A DNA stretch of 28,039 nucleotides from CAYLSO01 sp964386525 (lineage in GTDB: Bacteria; Eisenbacteria; RBG-16-71-46; DASYSL01): positions 1 to 28,039 of the forward strand of contig CAYLSO010000146.1 of the NCBI GenBank assembly GCA_964386525.1. The letters run 5' to 3'. Under the pieces are notes generated by a model that saw nothing but the letters and a program-made list of their open reading frames with translations, did no database searches and had not been told where the DNA came from. Position numbers and translations under genes: made by a program. This document shows, in pieces, positions 14,247 through 22,364 of this stretch. Numbering within the stretch: position 1 is the first letter of the stretch; each line of letters opens with the position of its first letter.

Positions 14247-15521
14247 GTGGACCAGATCACGCGCCGGCTCGGCCGCGGAGCCGCGGCCAGCCTTCTCTGC
14301 CTGTCCCTGGCTTCTCCCGCCGCCCTCGCCCAGTCGGGGCAGAGCGCCGCTCCGGCGGATTCGAGCGACGCCGTGGCCGAAGAGCTCCGCGGCCGACTCG
14401 AGACCCTCACCGAGCAGGTGCAGACGCTCGGCGCCGACGCCGACAAGCTCAAGAAGTTCAAGTTCTCCGGCTACGTCCAGGTGCGCTGGGAAGCCTCCGA
14501 GGACGGGGCCGACACGGTCAAGGTGAGCGGGTCGCCGGCGTCGCTGACGACCTACAACCGCGAGCGCTTCTCCATCCGCCGGGCGCGCATCAAGCTCAAC
14601 TACGTGCACAGCCCGCTCACCGAGGCCGTGGTCTACATCAATGCCGGCACCGACCGGGCCGTGCAGCTGCTCGAGGCGTACGGCACCGTGCGCGACCCGT
14701 GGACTCCGGACCACCGCCACGCCCTCACCTTCGGCCAGTTCAACGTTCCCTTCGGCTACGAGCTCGAGCGCTCCTCGTCGGCCCGCGAGGTGCCCGAGCG
14801 CTCGCGCGCCGAGAACGTCCTGTTCCCGGGCGAGCGCGACCGCGGCCTCAAGCTGGTCAGCAACTGGATGCCGAAGCTGGAGACGGTGGTGGGCGTGCTG
14901 AACGGGCGGACCACGGGCAGCCCGACGCTGCCCGGCGACGACCCCACGCGCGGCAAGGACTTCGTCGGCCGCGCCCGCTTCGTCGGCGGGGTGGTGGACG
15001 CCGCCGGGTCGATCTACCTGGGCAAGGACGTGGTGCCCCTCACCGGCCCCGACGTCGAGTACGACAAGACCCGCTACGGCTTCGACACCCAGGGCTACTG
15101 GGAGCTGCCGCGCGCCGGCGGCGGCTCGCTGCGCGGCGAGTTCTACTCCGGCCAGAACGCCAACTCCGACTCGATCTCGGCCCTCGTGCAGGCGCCCACT
15201 TCGGCCAATCCGGCGACCCTGCTCAAGCCGGGCGCCGACCCTGGGCACCTCGCCACCGATTTCCGCGGCTGGTACCTGATGGCCGTGCAGAACTTCGGGG
15301 AGCGGCTGCAGGCGGCGGCGCGCTACGACCTCTGGGACCCCAACGTCGACGTCGACCACGACCAGTACGAGCGCGTCAACCTGGCGCTGCACGCCTTCTA
15401 CGACGGCCAGACGCGCGTCACGGTCTCCTACGAGTGGATCACCACCGAGAAGCTCGTCTCCGGCCAGTACGTCGATCCCCAGGACGACCTGTGGACCGTC
15501 CAGTTCCAGTACAAGTTCTAG
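14247..15521 (+). CDS. phosphate-selective porin (OprO/OprP-type) outer-membrane protein
   Basis: A 424-residue protein. The signal peptide spans ~1-28 (LLCLSLASPAALA). A short coiled-coil-like stretch follows (EELRGRLETLTEQVQTL), which trimeric porins often use for periplasmic anchoring. The rest is beta-barrel: alternating strands such as FKFSGYVQVRWEA and RYDLWDPNVDV. It ends in a terminal Phe (VQFQYKF) as needed for BAM assembly. Segments FSIRRARIKLNY, GQFNVPFGYE and SERDRG-type loops are typical of the porin O/P family that takes up phosphate or polyphosphate. The start is GTG 14247; GGAGG is 12 bases upstream, a little far. The stop is 11 bases before pstS, so both are in one transcript controlled by the repeats at 14122. 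Confidence 0.85.
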   Translation: MDQITRRLGRGAAASLLCLSLASPAALAQSGQSAAPADSSDAVAEELRGRLETLTEQVQTLGADADKLKKFKFSGYVQVRWEASEDGADTVKVSGSPASLTTYNRERFSIRRARIKLNYVHSPLTEAVVYINAGTDRAVQLLEAYGTVRDPWTPDHRHALTFGQFNVPFGYELERSSSAREVPERSRAENVLFPGERDRGLKLVSNWMPKLETVVGVLNGRTTGSPTLPGDDPTRGKDFVGRARFVGGVVDAAGSIYLGKDVVPLTGPDVEYDKTRYGFDTQGYWELPRAGGGSLRGEFYSGQNANSDSISALVQAPTSANPATLLKPGADPGHLATDFRGWYLMAVQNFGERLQAAARYDLWDPNVDVDHDQYERVNLALHAFYDGQTRVTVSYEWITTEKLVSGQYVDPQDDLWTVQFQYKF

Positions 15522-15532
15522 GAGGAGAGGGA

Positions 15533-16381
15533 ATGCCGTCTCGCATGCTTCGTCGCACCCTGCCGGCTGTGGTCGCACTGGCGCTGGGCGCGCTGGCCGC
15601 CGGGCCCGCCGCCGCCGGCCGCGGCGTCACCGTCAAGGGCTCCGACACCATGGTCATCCTGGTGCAGCGCTGGGCCGAGCAGTACATGAGCGGCAAGCCC
15701 GGGGAGGTCGTCCAGGTCACCGGCGGCGGCTCCGGCACCGGCATCGCCGCGCTGATCAACGGCTCCACCGACATCTGCATGGCTTCGCGCCCGATGAAGG
15801 AAGACGAGAAGCTCAAGCTGCGCGACCGCTACCAGACGCGCGGCGTCGAAATCCCGGTGGCCAAGGACGGCCTGTCGGTCTACGTCAACGAGAAGAACCC
15901 GGTGCAGGAGCTGACGCTGGCCCAGCTGCGCGACATCTACACCGGCAAGCTCACGAGCTGGAAGCAGGTGGGGGGCGCCGACGCGCCGATCACGCTCTAC
16001 GGGCGCGAGAACAGCTCGGGCACCTACGTCTACTTCAAGGACAACGTGCTCGGCGGCCGCGACTTCTCGGCGCGCTGCCAGACGCTGCCCGGCACCGCCG
16101 CGGTGGCCAACGCCGTGCTCAAGGACCCCAACGGGATCGGCTACGGCGGGGCCGCTTACGCCAAGGGCGTGCGCGACGTCGCGGTGAAGAAGGATGCCCG
16201 GACCCTGGGCGTGCTGCCGACGCCGGCCAGCGTCAAGGACGGCAGCTATCCGATCACGCGCTACCTGTACTTCTACACGCGCACGCAGCCGGCCGGGAAG
16301 GCGAAGGAGTTCATCACCTGGGTGCGCTCGCCGGCGGGGCAGGCGGTCGTCTCGCAGGTTGGCTACTTCCCGTTGCAGTAG
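15533..16381 (+). CDS. pstS: phosphate ABC transporter substrate-binding protein PstS
   Basis: A 282-residue periplasmic protein. The signal peptide covers ~1-28, ending AAGPAAA. Phosphate-ligand motifs are present: KGSDTM (35-40), TGGGSGTGIAALINGSTD (63-80), ASRPM (84-88) and the GRENSSGTY loop (157-165). The start ATG has GGAGGAGAGGG directly upstream. It captures phosphate in the periplasm and hands it to PstCAB. The pstC, pstA, pstB and phoU genes usually follow; here they do not. Instead a convergent hairpin and an unrelated minus-strand operon follow, so the permease is encoded elsewhere or by a distinct copy. Pairing with a porin suggests an outer-to-inner phosphate route induced under starvation. 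Confidence 0.93.
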   Translation: MPSRMLRRTLPAVVALALGALAAGPAAAGRGVTVKGSDTMVILVQRWAEQYMSGKPGEVVQVTGGGSGTGIAALINGSTDICMASRPMKEDEKLKLRDRYQTRGVEIPVAKDGLSVYVNEKNPVQELTLAQLRDIYTGKLTSWKQVGGADAPITLYGRENSSGTYVYFKDNVLGGRDFSARCQTLPGTAAVANAVLKDPNGIGYGGAAYAKGVRDVAVKKDARTLGVLPTPASVKDGSYPITRYLYFYTRTQPAGKAKEFITWVRSPAGQAVVSQVGYFPLQ

Positions 16382-16397
16382 GACGCGGGACGCGGGG

Positions 16398-16419
16398 GGG
16401 CCGCGCGCCGGCGCGGCCC
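16398..16419. terminator. strong GC hairpin, shared by convergent pstS and holin-family gene
   Basis: There is a perfect 9-bp stem (GGGCCGCGC at 16398-16406 with GCGCGGCCC at 16411-16419) and loop GCCG. It sits 5 bases before the convergent stop codon. No T tract is seen. Confidence 0.5.
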
Positions 16420-16423
16420 GCTC

Positions 16424-16813
16424 TCACTCCCGGCCGTACTTCTCCTCGAGCTTCTTCACGCCGCCGCGCTCGCCGATCAGCCAGGTGAGCACCAGCGAGA
16501 TGGCGCTCACGCAGATCGAACCGATCACCGCTCCCCAGAACCCGTGCACCTCGAAACCCTGGCCGGCGATCCACGCCGCGAGCCCGAACATGGCGGCGTT
16601 GAGCACGAAGAGGAAGAGCCCCAGGGTGACGAGCGTGAAGGGGAAGGTGAGCAGCACCAGGATCGGGCGCACGACGGCGTTGACCAGGCCGAGCACCAGC
16701 GCGGCGATCAGCGCCGCCCCGGCGTTGCGGATGGTGATGAGTCCGGGGAAGACCGTGGCCGTGAGCCACAGGGCGAAGGCCGTCAGCACCCAGCGGACGA
16801 GTAGACCGCGCAT
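16424..16813 (-). CDS. phage-holin-family-4-type small membrane protein
   Basis: A 129-residue protein with four hydrophobic helices (about 5-23, 31-50, 52-78 and 88-112) and a charged tail (GERGGVKKLEEKYGRE). The pattern of a short first helix ending in FPG-I, then LVNAVVRPIL and LTFPFTLVTLGLFLFVLNA, is typical of the phage_holin_4_2/YvlD-type family. Despite the name, these are common chromosomal inner-membrane proteins of unknown role. The start ATG has GAGGAGGGAA upstream. It lies 9 bases after the SirB1-like gene on the same strand, so they are co-transcribed. No phage genes surround it, so a lysis role is unlikely. Confidence 0.85.
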   Translation of the reverse strand: MRGLLVRWVLTAFALWLTATVFPGLITIRNAGAALIAALVLGLVNAVVRPILVLLTFPFTLVTLGLFLFVLNAAMFGLAAWIAGQGFEVHGFWGAVIGSICVSAISLVLTWLIGERGGVKKLEEKYGRE

Positions 16814-16822
16814 GTTCCCTCC

Positions 16823-17572
16823 TCAGTTGAGCCGCGAGAGCCAGTGGCGCTGGCGGGCCAGTTCGGTTTCCGCCTGCGTCCGCTCCCGGCCCTCCGGAAC
16901 CGTCTCCAGGTAACGCGTCAGCGCCGCCGCGCCCTGGGTGTAGCGCCCGAGCCGTCCGCACAGGATCCCGCACTCCAGCAACTCGGACGGCTCATCGGGG
17001 GCGAGCAGCCGCCGTCGCTCGGCGGCGTGCCACGCCCGCTCGGGATCGTCCTGGCGAAGGTACACCAACTTCAGGTCGATGAGCAGGCGCGCCGGGTGCA
17101 CGGCCTGCGTCTTCACCAGGAAGTGGCCGGGGAAGGCCACTCCGGCCAGCCGCAGCCCGGCCCCCCGGGCCAGCTCCATGTACACGACCGAGAGGGTGAG
17201 CGGGATGCCCAGCCGCCGGTCGATGACGTCGTTCAAGAACGAGTTGCGCGGGTCGTAGCAGGCCTCGCGGTCGCCGCGGAAGCCCAGCTCGTCGAAGACG
17301 TAGCGGTTGAGGATGGCGATGCGGTCGGCGGCCGTCAGGAATCCTTCCGGCCGCTCGGCGGTGGCCTGGCGCATGCGGTCGGCCACGACTGCGGAGAAGG
17401 CGTGCAGGCGCGCCAGGTAGACACGCACTTGGAGCGCCGGATACTCCTCGAGCGCGATCACCAAAGCGGTCTCGGCGAGCGGCGGGTCGGCATCGGCGCC
17501 GCCGATCAGGGCGATGAAGCGGGCGCGGGCCGCGCCCCGCGGATCGTCGGGCGGATAGGGTGTCGGGTCCAT
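16823..17572 (-). CDS. SirB1/transglutaminase-like core protein with TPR tail, internally shortened
   Basis: A 249-residue protein. Residues ~85-155 match the SirB1 family: FRGDREACYDPRNSFLND, VIDRRLGIPLTLSVVYMELAR, then GVAFPGHFLVK. The C-terminal ~75 residues form a TPR-like pair (YLRQDDPERAWHAAERRR, GILCGRLGRYTQGAAALTRYL). In family members a segment containing DPFxGG, about 50 residues, separates these parts. Here FLVKTQAVHPARL passes straight into the TPR part, so an internal deletion is likely. The start ATG at 17572 was chosen over an upstream alternative that adds a low-complexity Arg/Gly leader. The family is linked to envelope or peptidase-like roles, but the function is not settled. 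Confidence 0.8.
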   Translation of the reverse strand: MDPTPYPPDDPRGAARARFIALIGGADADPPLAETALVIALEEYPALQVRVYLARLHAFSAVVADRMRQATAERPEGFLTAADRIAILNRYVFDELGFRGDREACYDPRNSFLNDVIDRRLGIPLTLSVVYMELARGAGLRLAGVAFPGHFLVKTQAVHPARLLIDLKLVYLRQDDPERAWHAAERRRLLAPDEPSELLECGILCGRLGRYTQGAAALTRYLETVPEGRERTQAETELARQRHWLSRLN

Positions 17573-17607
17573 TTGCGCCTTGCATGCTAGCCCGCCCGCC
17601 CGGGGCT

Positions 17608-17633
17608 CCCGCCGCGGGCCCCCGCCGCGGGCC
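17608..17633. repeat. tandem 13-bp direct repeat, self-complementary
   Basis: CCCGCCGCGGGCC occurs twice back to back (17608-17620 and 17621-17633), with a partial third copy at 17651. Each unit contains an inverted CCCGC/GCGGG. It lies in the divergent region between the SirB1-like gene and the ferredoxin. Confidence 0.5.
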
Positions 17634-17669
17634 CGCATGCCCCCGGCCCTCCCGCCGCCGGCCCGGGAA

Positions 17670-17678
17670 TGGTAGCCT
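17670..17678 (+). promoter_or_regulatory. extended -10 candidate for the ferredoxin gene
   Basis: TGGTAGCCT matches the TGn + TAnnnT form, 69 bases before the ATG. It is nearly identical to the site at 9913. No -35 is evident. Confidence 0.4.
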
Positions 17679-17747
17679 AGCGGCCGCCAACTTCAGGGAC
17701 GGCCGCGGTACTCCCGGGGAACCGGATCACTTTTTCGGAGGCTGGGA

Positions 17748-17999
17748 ATGGCGTACGTGATCACCGACGCGTGCATCGAAGTGAAGGATCAGAGCTGCGT
17801 GCAGGAGTGCCCGGTCGACTGCATCGTGTCCACGGAGAGCGAGAAGCAGTACTTCATCGACCCCGACATCTGCATCGACTGCGGCGCCTGCCAGCCGGTG
17901 TGCCCGGTGAACGCCATCTATCCCGCCGACGAGGTGCCGCCCAGCCAGCAGCACCAGATCCAGATGAACGCCGAGTTCTTCAAGAAGCCGCAGGCCTAG
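17748..17999 (+). CDS. fdxA: 7Fe ferredoxin (one [3Fe-4S] and one [4Fe-4S] cluster)
   Basis: An 83-residue protein. The cysteine pattern is Cys9-x7-Cys17-x3-Cys21-Pro, then Cys42-x2-Cys45-x2-Cys48-x3-Cys52-Pro. The missing central Cys in the first half is typical of FdxA-type 7Fe ferredoxins, as is the MAYVIT start with C-I-VKDQSC. An extra Cys25 (PVDC) is common in the group. It is a soluble electron carrier; the redox partner is not identifiable here. The ribosome site GGAGG is 8 bases before the ATG. Its stop TAG overlaps the stop of the convergent acylase gene (CTAG), so the two genes end face to face with no spacer. Confidence 0.93.
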   Translation: MAYVITDACIEVKDQSCVQECPVDCIVSTESEKQYFIDPDICIDCGACQPVCPVNAIYPADEVPPSQQHQIQMNAEFFKKPQA

Positions 18000-20464
18000 T
18001 CGGCCGGCGCCGGCGGGATCTCCACCCGCCCGTGGCGCTCGGTCTCCTCGGGCGCCGGCCACGCCAGATCCATCCGCCGGTAGCGCAACTCCGCCCACGC
18101 CGCCAGCAGGTCGTCGTAGTGGGGCGAATCGGGGTCGCCCGAGTTGCCCGGCGGCAACGCGAACCAGCCGCTCGAATCCGCCAGGTCGAAGATGACGCGC
18201 AGAGTCGGCCCGTGCGTGACCACCGTGTCGCGGGGCAGAGCCACCGAGCCGACGCAGACCGCGGCGCGGTCGCCGCGCACCGCCACCGAGCGCGGGCTGA
18301 GCGTGGCGTCCCGCTTTTCCAGCTCGTGGGGGAAGCGGGCGCGATGGGTGCGCGCCCAGTCCCAACCGCGCGGGTCGGCGCCGAGCTTCGCCTCGAGCCC
18401 GTCGAGCGCGCGGGTCAGCGCCGCCGCGACGGCGTCGGCCGTGGAGGTCGCGCCGCCGGCCCTGGCGCCGCCCTTGCGCCGCGCGCCCTCCGGTCCCTGC
18501 AGCCAGGCGGCCGGCTCGTCGCCGCCGAGCACGGCGAGCAGCAGCGCTTCGCGGCCGGGTGAACGCAGCGACCGGTTCAGCTCGTTCCACCAGGCGCGGA
18601 AGACGGTGGGCTCGACCTTGCCCGGCACGGCTTCGCCCGTCCACGCCGCCAGCGCGGTGAGGATCGACCGCTCGCGCTCCGGGAGCCCGGAGGCGCGGCG
18701 CGCCTGCGCCAGCATGACCGGGCCGAAGACCGCCCACTGCGGCGAGAGCGCGTCGCCCTGCAACGTCTCGCAGTCGGCCGCGGTCAGCCCGCGGCGCTCG
18801 CCGAGCAGCTCGCGCACGCGCCGGGCTCGCCAATCCGCCGATGTGTACTGGCCCACGCTCGGGAAGGTCCCCGGCCCGCTCGGGGCGTTGTTGCAGTTCA
18901 CGATGACGCCATCGGGGCCGCGCAGGACGTGCGGCATCGAGTCGAGCGGCACCCGCCCGCCCCACTCGTGGTCTCCGTCGAACCCGGGCGTGGGCCGCGG
19001 GCCCGGCGTGTAGGCGCGGCGCGGCAGCCAGCCCGCGGTTTGGTGGAGGACGCGCCCGCTGCGCTCGGCCGCCACCCAGTTCAGAGTCGGCGCGTAGATC
19101 CCCGCCAAGCACAGCCGGAACTCCTCGAGCGTGCGGGCCCGCTCCCAGCCGAAGTCGGCCGGTGGCGACGGCCACGGCTCCAGCGCCGCCCAGCGGATGG
19201 CGTACGCCCGGCGATGCTTGCGGTCGAGGCCCTCCACCACGCCGTGGCGCGTGTACTGCGCGCGGATCCAGAAGAGCGGGAAGCGCAGCGGCCCGAGGCG
19301 GTAGGAGAGTCCGAGCGGGCGCGAGCGGAGCGGTTCCCACCGTCCGCGGAACCGGGCCCGCCGGCCGGAGGTGTCGAGGCTTTCGCTGTACACCTCGAAG
19401 GACATGGCGCCGAGCGCGGTGACGCCCCACGCCAGATCGCGGTTGCGGCCCGAAGTGATGAACGGCAGTCCCGGCACCTGCAACCCGGTGACGTCGAGCG
19501 AGTCGGGCACCGTCAGGTGGGTCGCGTACCAGACGCTCGGCGCGACCAGTCCCAGGTGCGTGTCGTTGGCGAGCAGCGCGGCGCCGCGGCGCGTGCGCAC
19601 GCCACCCACCGCCCACGCGTTGCTGGCCCCCGGGCCGTGGGGCGGGACTTCGGCGGCGAGGCGGGCTCCGGTCTCGGCGGCCGCGCCGGCGCCGGGCGCG
19701 GGGCGGGCCACGGCCGCCGCGACGGCGCCGGGACCCGGGGACATCTCCGGCTCGCGCACCAGAGAATCCTCCACCGTCCAGTACGCGACCAGCGGTTCGC
19801 GCGCCCACGCCGCGGCGGCCAGCGAATCCCCGATCTTCTCCGCCAGCGCCGCATATTGCAGCTGCGGGAAGTAGGCGTCCTGGTTGAGGCCCTGGAGCAG
19901 GACCACGGCCAGCGAGTGGGCCGGCGTCCAGCGCCCCGGGCGCACGCCGGCCAGCCGCAGGTCGCGCGGCAGCGGCGCCAGGCCGGCGCGCAGCGAGTCG
20001 AAGCGCGCGTTGATCCCGGCGGCGTACGCGGTGAGCGCGCGGCGCGCGAAGGGCCGGCTCCGCAGGCCGGCGGCCAGCGCGCGGGCCCGTCCCATGATGT
20101 CGAGCGAGCGGATGAAGCCGTCGCTGCGCAACCCGTCGTTGCCGAGCATCTCCGCCGAGCGGCCCTCGGCCGTCAGGCGCAGCAGCTCGAGCTGTCCGGC
20201 GCGGTCGCGGGCCGTCACCCAGCCGAGTCCGAAGTAGACGCCGTCGAGGCTCGCGGCGCGCACGTGGGCCACGCCGTCACGGTTCACCGCCACCTCGGGC
20301 GCGGGCGTGCCGGCCGGTACGGCGGGCGCGACGGTCTCCTCGGAGCCCGACGGGACGCCAGGCGGGGTGCAGGCCGACAGGGCGCAGGCCGTGGCGACCA
20401 GGGCGAGCGACAGGCGGCGGGGAGGCAGGCGGCGGGGAGGCAGGCAGCGGGCGGGGCGGGGCAT
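17996..20464 (-). CDS. penicillin acylase family (Ntn hydrolase) lipoprotein
   Basis: An 822-residue protein. It starts with Arg/Pro repeats, then a lipoprotein signal (LALVATACALSAC, lipid Cys32). The small-chain part spans ~55-240. The autocatalytic site is GPGASNAWAVGG, with nucleophile Ser281 becoming the new N-terminus after spacer removal; the Ala/Gly/Pro-rich stretch before it (~240-278) is the likely spacer. Later motifs fit the family: LLANDTHLGL, NCNNAPSGPG, and GNSGDPDSPHYDDLLAAW near the end. The family cleaves amide bonds of penicillins, acyl-homoserine lactones or other N-acyl compounds; the substrate is not predictable. The start ATG has GGAGAGAG upstream. A 15-bp tandem repeat lies in the signal region. 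Confidence 0.9.
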   Translation of the reverse strand: MPRPARCLPPRRLPPRRLSLALVATACALSACTPPGVPSGSEETVAPAVPAGTPAPEVAVNRDGVAHVRAASLDGVYFGLGWVTARDRAGQLELLRLTAEGRSAEMLGNDGLRSDGFIRSLDIMGRARALAAGLRSRPFARRALTAYAAGINARFDSLRAGLAPLPRDLRLAGVRPGRWTPAHSLAVVLLQGLNQDAYFPQLQYAALAEKIGDSLAAAAWAREPLVAYWTVEDSLVREPEMSPGPGAVAAAVARPAPGAGAAAETGARLAAEVPPHGPGASNAWAVGGVRTRRGAALLANDTHLGLVAPSVWYATHLTVPDSLDVTGLQVPGLPFITSGRNRDLAWGVTALGAMSFEVYSESLDTSGRRARFRGRWEPLRSRPLGLSYRLGPLRFPLFWIRAQYTRHGVVEGLDRKHRRAYAIRWAALEPWPSPPADFGWERARTLEEFRLCLAGIYAPTLNWVAAERSGRVLHQTAGWLPRRAYTPGPRPTPGFDGDHEWGGRVPLDSMPHVLRGPDGVIVNCNNAPSGPGTFPSVGQYTSADWRARRVRELLGERRGLTAADCETLQGDALSPQWAVFGPVMLAQARRASGLPERERSILTALAAWTGEAVPGKVEPTVFRAWWNELNRSLRSPGREALLLAVLGGDEPAAWLQGPEGARRKGGARAGGATSTADAVAAALTRALDGLEAKLGADPRGWDWARTHRARFPHELEKRDATLSPRSVAVRGDRAAVCVGSVALPRDTVVTHGPTLRVIFDLADSSGWFALPPGNSGDPDSPHYDDLLAAWAELRYRRMDLAWPAPEETERHGRVEIPPAPAD
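20411..20455. repeat. 15-bp tandem repeat inside the acylase signal-peptide region
   Basis: CAGGCGGCGGGGAGG occurs at 20411-20425 and 20426-20440, with a degenerate third copy at 20441-20455. Because 15 is a multiple of three, copy changes keep the frame and add or remove five residues (RLPPR) before the hydrophobic core. Confidence 0.65.
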
Positions 20465-20565
20465 GGCTCTCTCCGGCGTGTCGGGGCGCGGGCGGCGCCA
20501 GCGGCAGCCACAGCGCGCTCTCCCGGGGGATCCGGGCGCGCTCGCGAAGTCCCGGCGACGGCGGC

Positions 20566-20595
20566 ATGCTACGGAAGGGCGGGGCGGCGAATCAA
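20566..20595 (-). promoter_or_regulatory. promoter candidate for the acylase gene
   Basis: On the minus strand: -35 TTGATT (20595-20590), an 18-bp spacer, -10 TAGCAT (20571-20566). The leader would be about 95 bases. Confidence 0.45.
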
Positions 20596-20642
20596 GCCGG
20601 CGCCAAAACGGCGCCAGGAGGGCGCCCGAATCGTGAAATCCA

Positions 20643-20648
20643 TTGACA
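20643..20648 (+). promoter_or_regulatory. perfect -35 hexamer TTGACA upstream of pepA
   Basis: TTGACA stands 143 bases before the aminopeptidase start. The matching -10 is unclear: TTTCTT is 18 bases downstream and TAGGCT 23 bases downstream. The promoter is plausible but incomplete. Confidence 0.3.
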
Positions 20649-20790
20649 CAAGCTCCTCGCGGCGCGTTTCTTAGGCTTCAGATACGCCGTTTTCCGGCTC
20701 GTGCCGTTCCTCACCGACCGGCGACCCGGCGAGCCCCGCCCACCCTGGGCATCGGCGGGTTGGTTTCTATTACCCGGAGGCACCACTCCA

Positions 20791-22317
20791 ATGAACGTCA
20801 CCATCCGAGGCGAGGCGGTCGAACGCCTGGCTACCGAAGCCCTCGTCCTGGGCATCTTCGAGGGCACGCGCCGCCTCTCGGGCGCAGCGCGCGCCGTGGA
20901 CCGCGCCGCCGGCGGCGTGATCGCCGCCTTCCTCGACCGGGGCGACTTCACCGGCAAGAAGGACCAGGTGGCCGTCCTCTACCCGCGCGGGCGCGCCCGC
21001 GCCAAGCGTGTCATCCTCGTCGGGCTGGGGCCGGAGAAGGAGCTCACCCCCGAGCGCGTCCGCCAGGCCGCCGGCCGCGCCGTCGGCAAGGCCCGCGAGC
21101 TGGGCGTGAAGGAGCTGGCGACCGTCCTGCACGGCGCCGGCAAGGGCGGCCTCGATCCCGAGGAGGCGGCGCACGCTCTGGTCGAGGGCCTGCTGCTCGC
21201 CAACTACTCGTACGACCGCTACCGCACCCGCAACAAGGACAAGAACCGCCCGGTGCGGGGCTTCGCGATCGTCGAGGCCGACGAGGACAAGCAGGCCGCG
21301 GTCAAGCGCGGCGCCCAGCGCGGCCGCGCGCACGCCGAGGGCGTGGCCTTCGCGCGCGACCTGTGCAACGCCCCCAGCCTCGACATGACGCCCAGCGCCG
21401 TGGCCGAGGAGGCGCTGGCGCTGCACTCCGAGGACGCCGGCGTGAAGGTCACGGTGCTCGACGAGCCCGAGATCAAGAAGCTCAAGATGGGCGCCCTCCT
21501 CGGCGTGGCCAAGGGCTCGGCGCAGAAGCCGCGCTTCCTGGTCCTGGAGTACCAGTCGGCGGACCAGCCCAAGGCCAACCTCTGCCTGGTGGGCAAGGGC
21601 ATCACCTTCGACACCGGCGGCATCTCGCTCAAGCCGGCCGACGGCATGGAGAAGATGAAGTACGACATGTCGGGTGGCGCGGCGGTGCTGGGCGTGTTCC
21701 ACGCCCTGCGGCGCCTGCGGCCGCCGGCCGTGCGCGTGGTCGGCCTGGTGCCGCTCACCGAGAACATGCCGGGCGGCAACGCCATCAAGCCGGGCGACAT
21801 CCTCACCGCCGCCAACGGCATGACCATCGAGGTGGTCAACACCGACGCCGAGGGCCGGCTGATCCTGGCCGACGCGCTGGTCCACGCGCGCCGCTTCAAG
21901 CCGGACGCCGTCGTGGACCTGGCCACGCTCACCGGCGCGGTGGTCATCGCGCTGGGCTCGCACGCCATCGGCGCCCTGGGCAGCGACGCCAAACTGCTGG
22001 CGCGCGTCCGGGAATCCGGCGAGCGCAGCGGCGAGCGCATCTGGGAGCTGCCCATGTGGCCCGAGTACGCCGACCTGCTCAAGAGCGACGTGGCCGACAT
22101 CAAGAACGCCGGCATCCGCGAGGCCGGCACCATCCAGGGGGCGATGTTCCTGGCGCCGTTCATCGAAGGCTTCCCGTGGGTGCACCTCGACATCGCGGGC
22201 ACGGCGTGGAACGACAAGGACAAGCCGTACGCACCGAAGGGCTCGGTGGGGGTCGGGGTGCGCATGCTCCTGGACCTGATCGAGAACTGGAACGCGGGGC
22301 CGGGCATCAAGGCCTAG
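20791..22317 (+). CDS. pepA: leucyl aminopeptidase (M17)
   Basis: A 508-residue protein. The C-terminal catalytic domain has all metal and active-site motifs: GKGITFDTGG (Lys269, Asp274), SLKPADG (Lys281), KYDMSGGAA (Asp292) and NTDAEGRL (Asp352, Glu354, Arg356). Residues 1-165 are the N-terminal alpha/beta domain. It is a cytoplasmic hexameric two-metal enzyme removing N-terminal residues in peptide turnover; some PepA proteins also bind DNA in recombination or regulation. The start ATG has GGAGG 10 bases upstream. An in-frame ATG at 20701 lacks a ribosome site and would add 30 residues unlike the family, so it is rejected. The gene is monocistronic and convergent with the next one. Confidence 0.95.
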   Translation: MNVTIRGEAVERLATEALVLGIFEGTRRLSGAARAVDRAAGGVIAAFLDRGDFTGKKDQVAVLYPRGRARAKRVILVGLGPEKELTPERVRQAAGRAVGKARELGVKELATVLHGAGKGGLDPEEAAHALVEGLLLANYSYDRYRTRNKDKNRPVRGFAIVEADEDKQAAVKRGAQRGRAHAEGVAFARDLCNAPSLDMTPSAVAEEALALHSEDAGVKVTVLDEPEIKKLKMGALLGVAKGSAQKPRFLVLEYQSADQPKANLCLVGKGITFDTGGISLKPADGMEKMKYDMSGGAAVLGVFHALRRLRPPAVRVVGLVPLTENMPGGNAIKPGDILTAANGMTIEVVNTDAEGRLILADALVHARRFKPDAVVDLATLTGAVVIALGSHAIGALGSDAKLLARVRESGERSGERIWELPMWPEYADLLKSDVADIKNAGIREAGTIQGAMFLAPFIEGFPWVHLDIAGTAWNDKDKPYAPKGSVGVGVRMLLDLIENWNAGPGIKA

Positions 22318-22336
22318 ACAGCCGCGAAGGCAGACG

Positions 22337-22356
22337 GGCATCGGCGGCGCCGTGCC
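22337..22356. terminator. hairpin between convergent pepA and exported-protein gene
   Basis: GGCA-T-CGGC pairs with GCCG-TGCC around a 3-base loop (8 bp, one bulge). It occupies the 47-base convergent gap. No T tract is seen. Confidence 0.35.
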
Positions 22357-22364
22357 GGCAAAGA

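Larger units (their letters stand above)
20465..20790. other. divergent intergenic region between acylase and pepA
   Basis: No gene is seen. The region holds a minus-strand promoter candidate (20566-20595) and a perfect TTGACA (20643-20648) on the plus strand. Confidence 0.6.

Noticed and set aside
16424..16813. Prophage lysis gene, from the holin-family name
   Set aside because: No phage structural, lysin or integrase genes are nearby, and this family is common in bacterial chromosomes.
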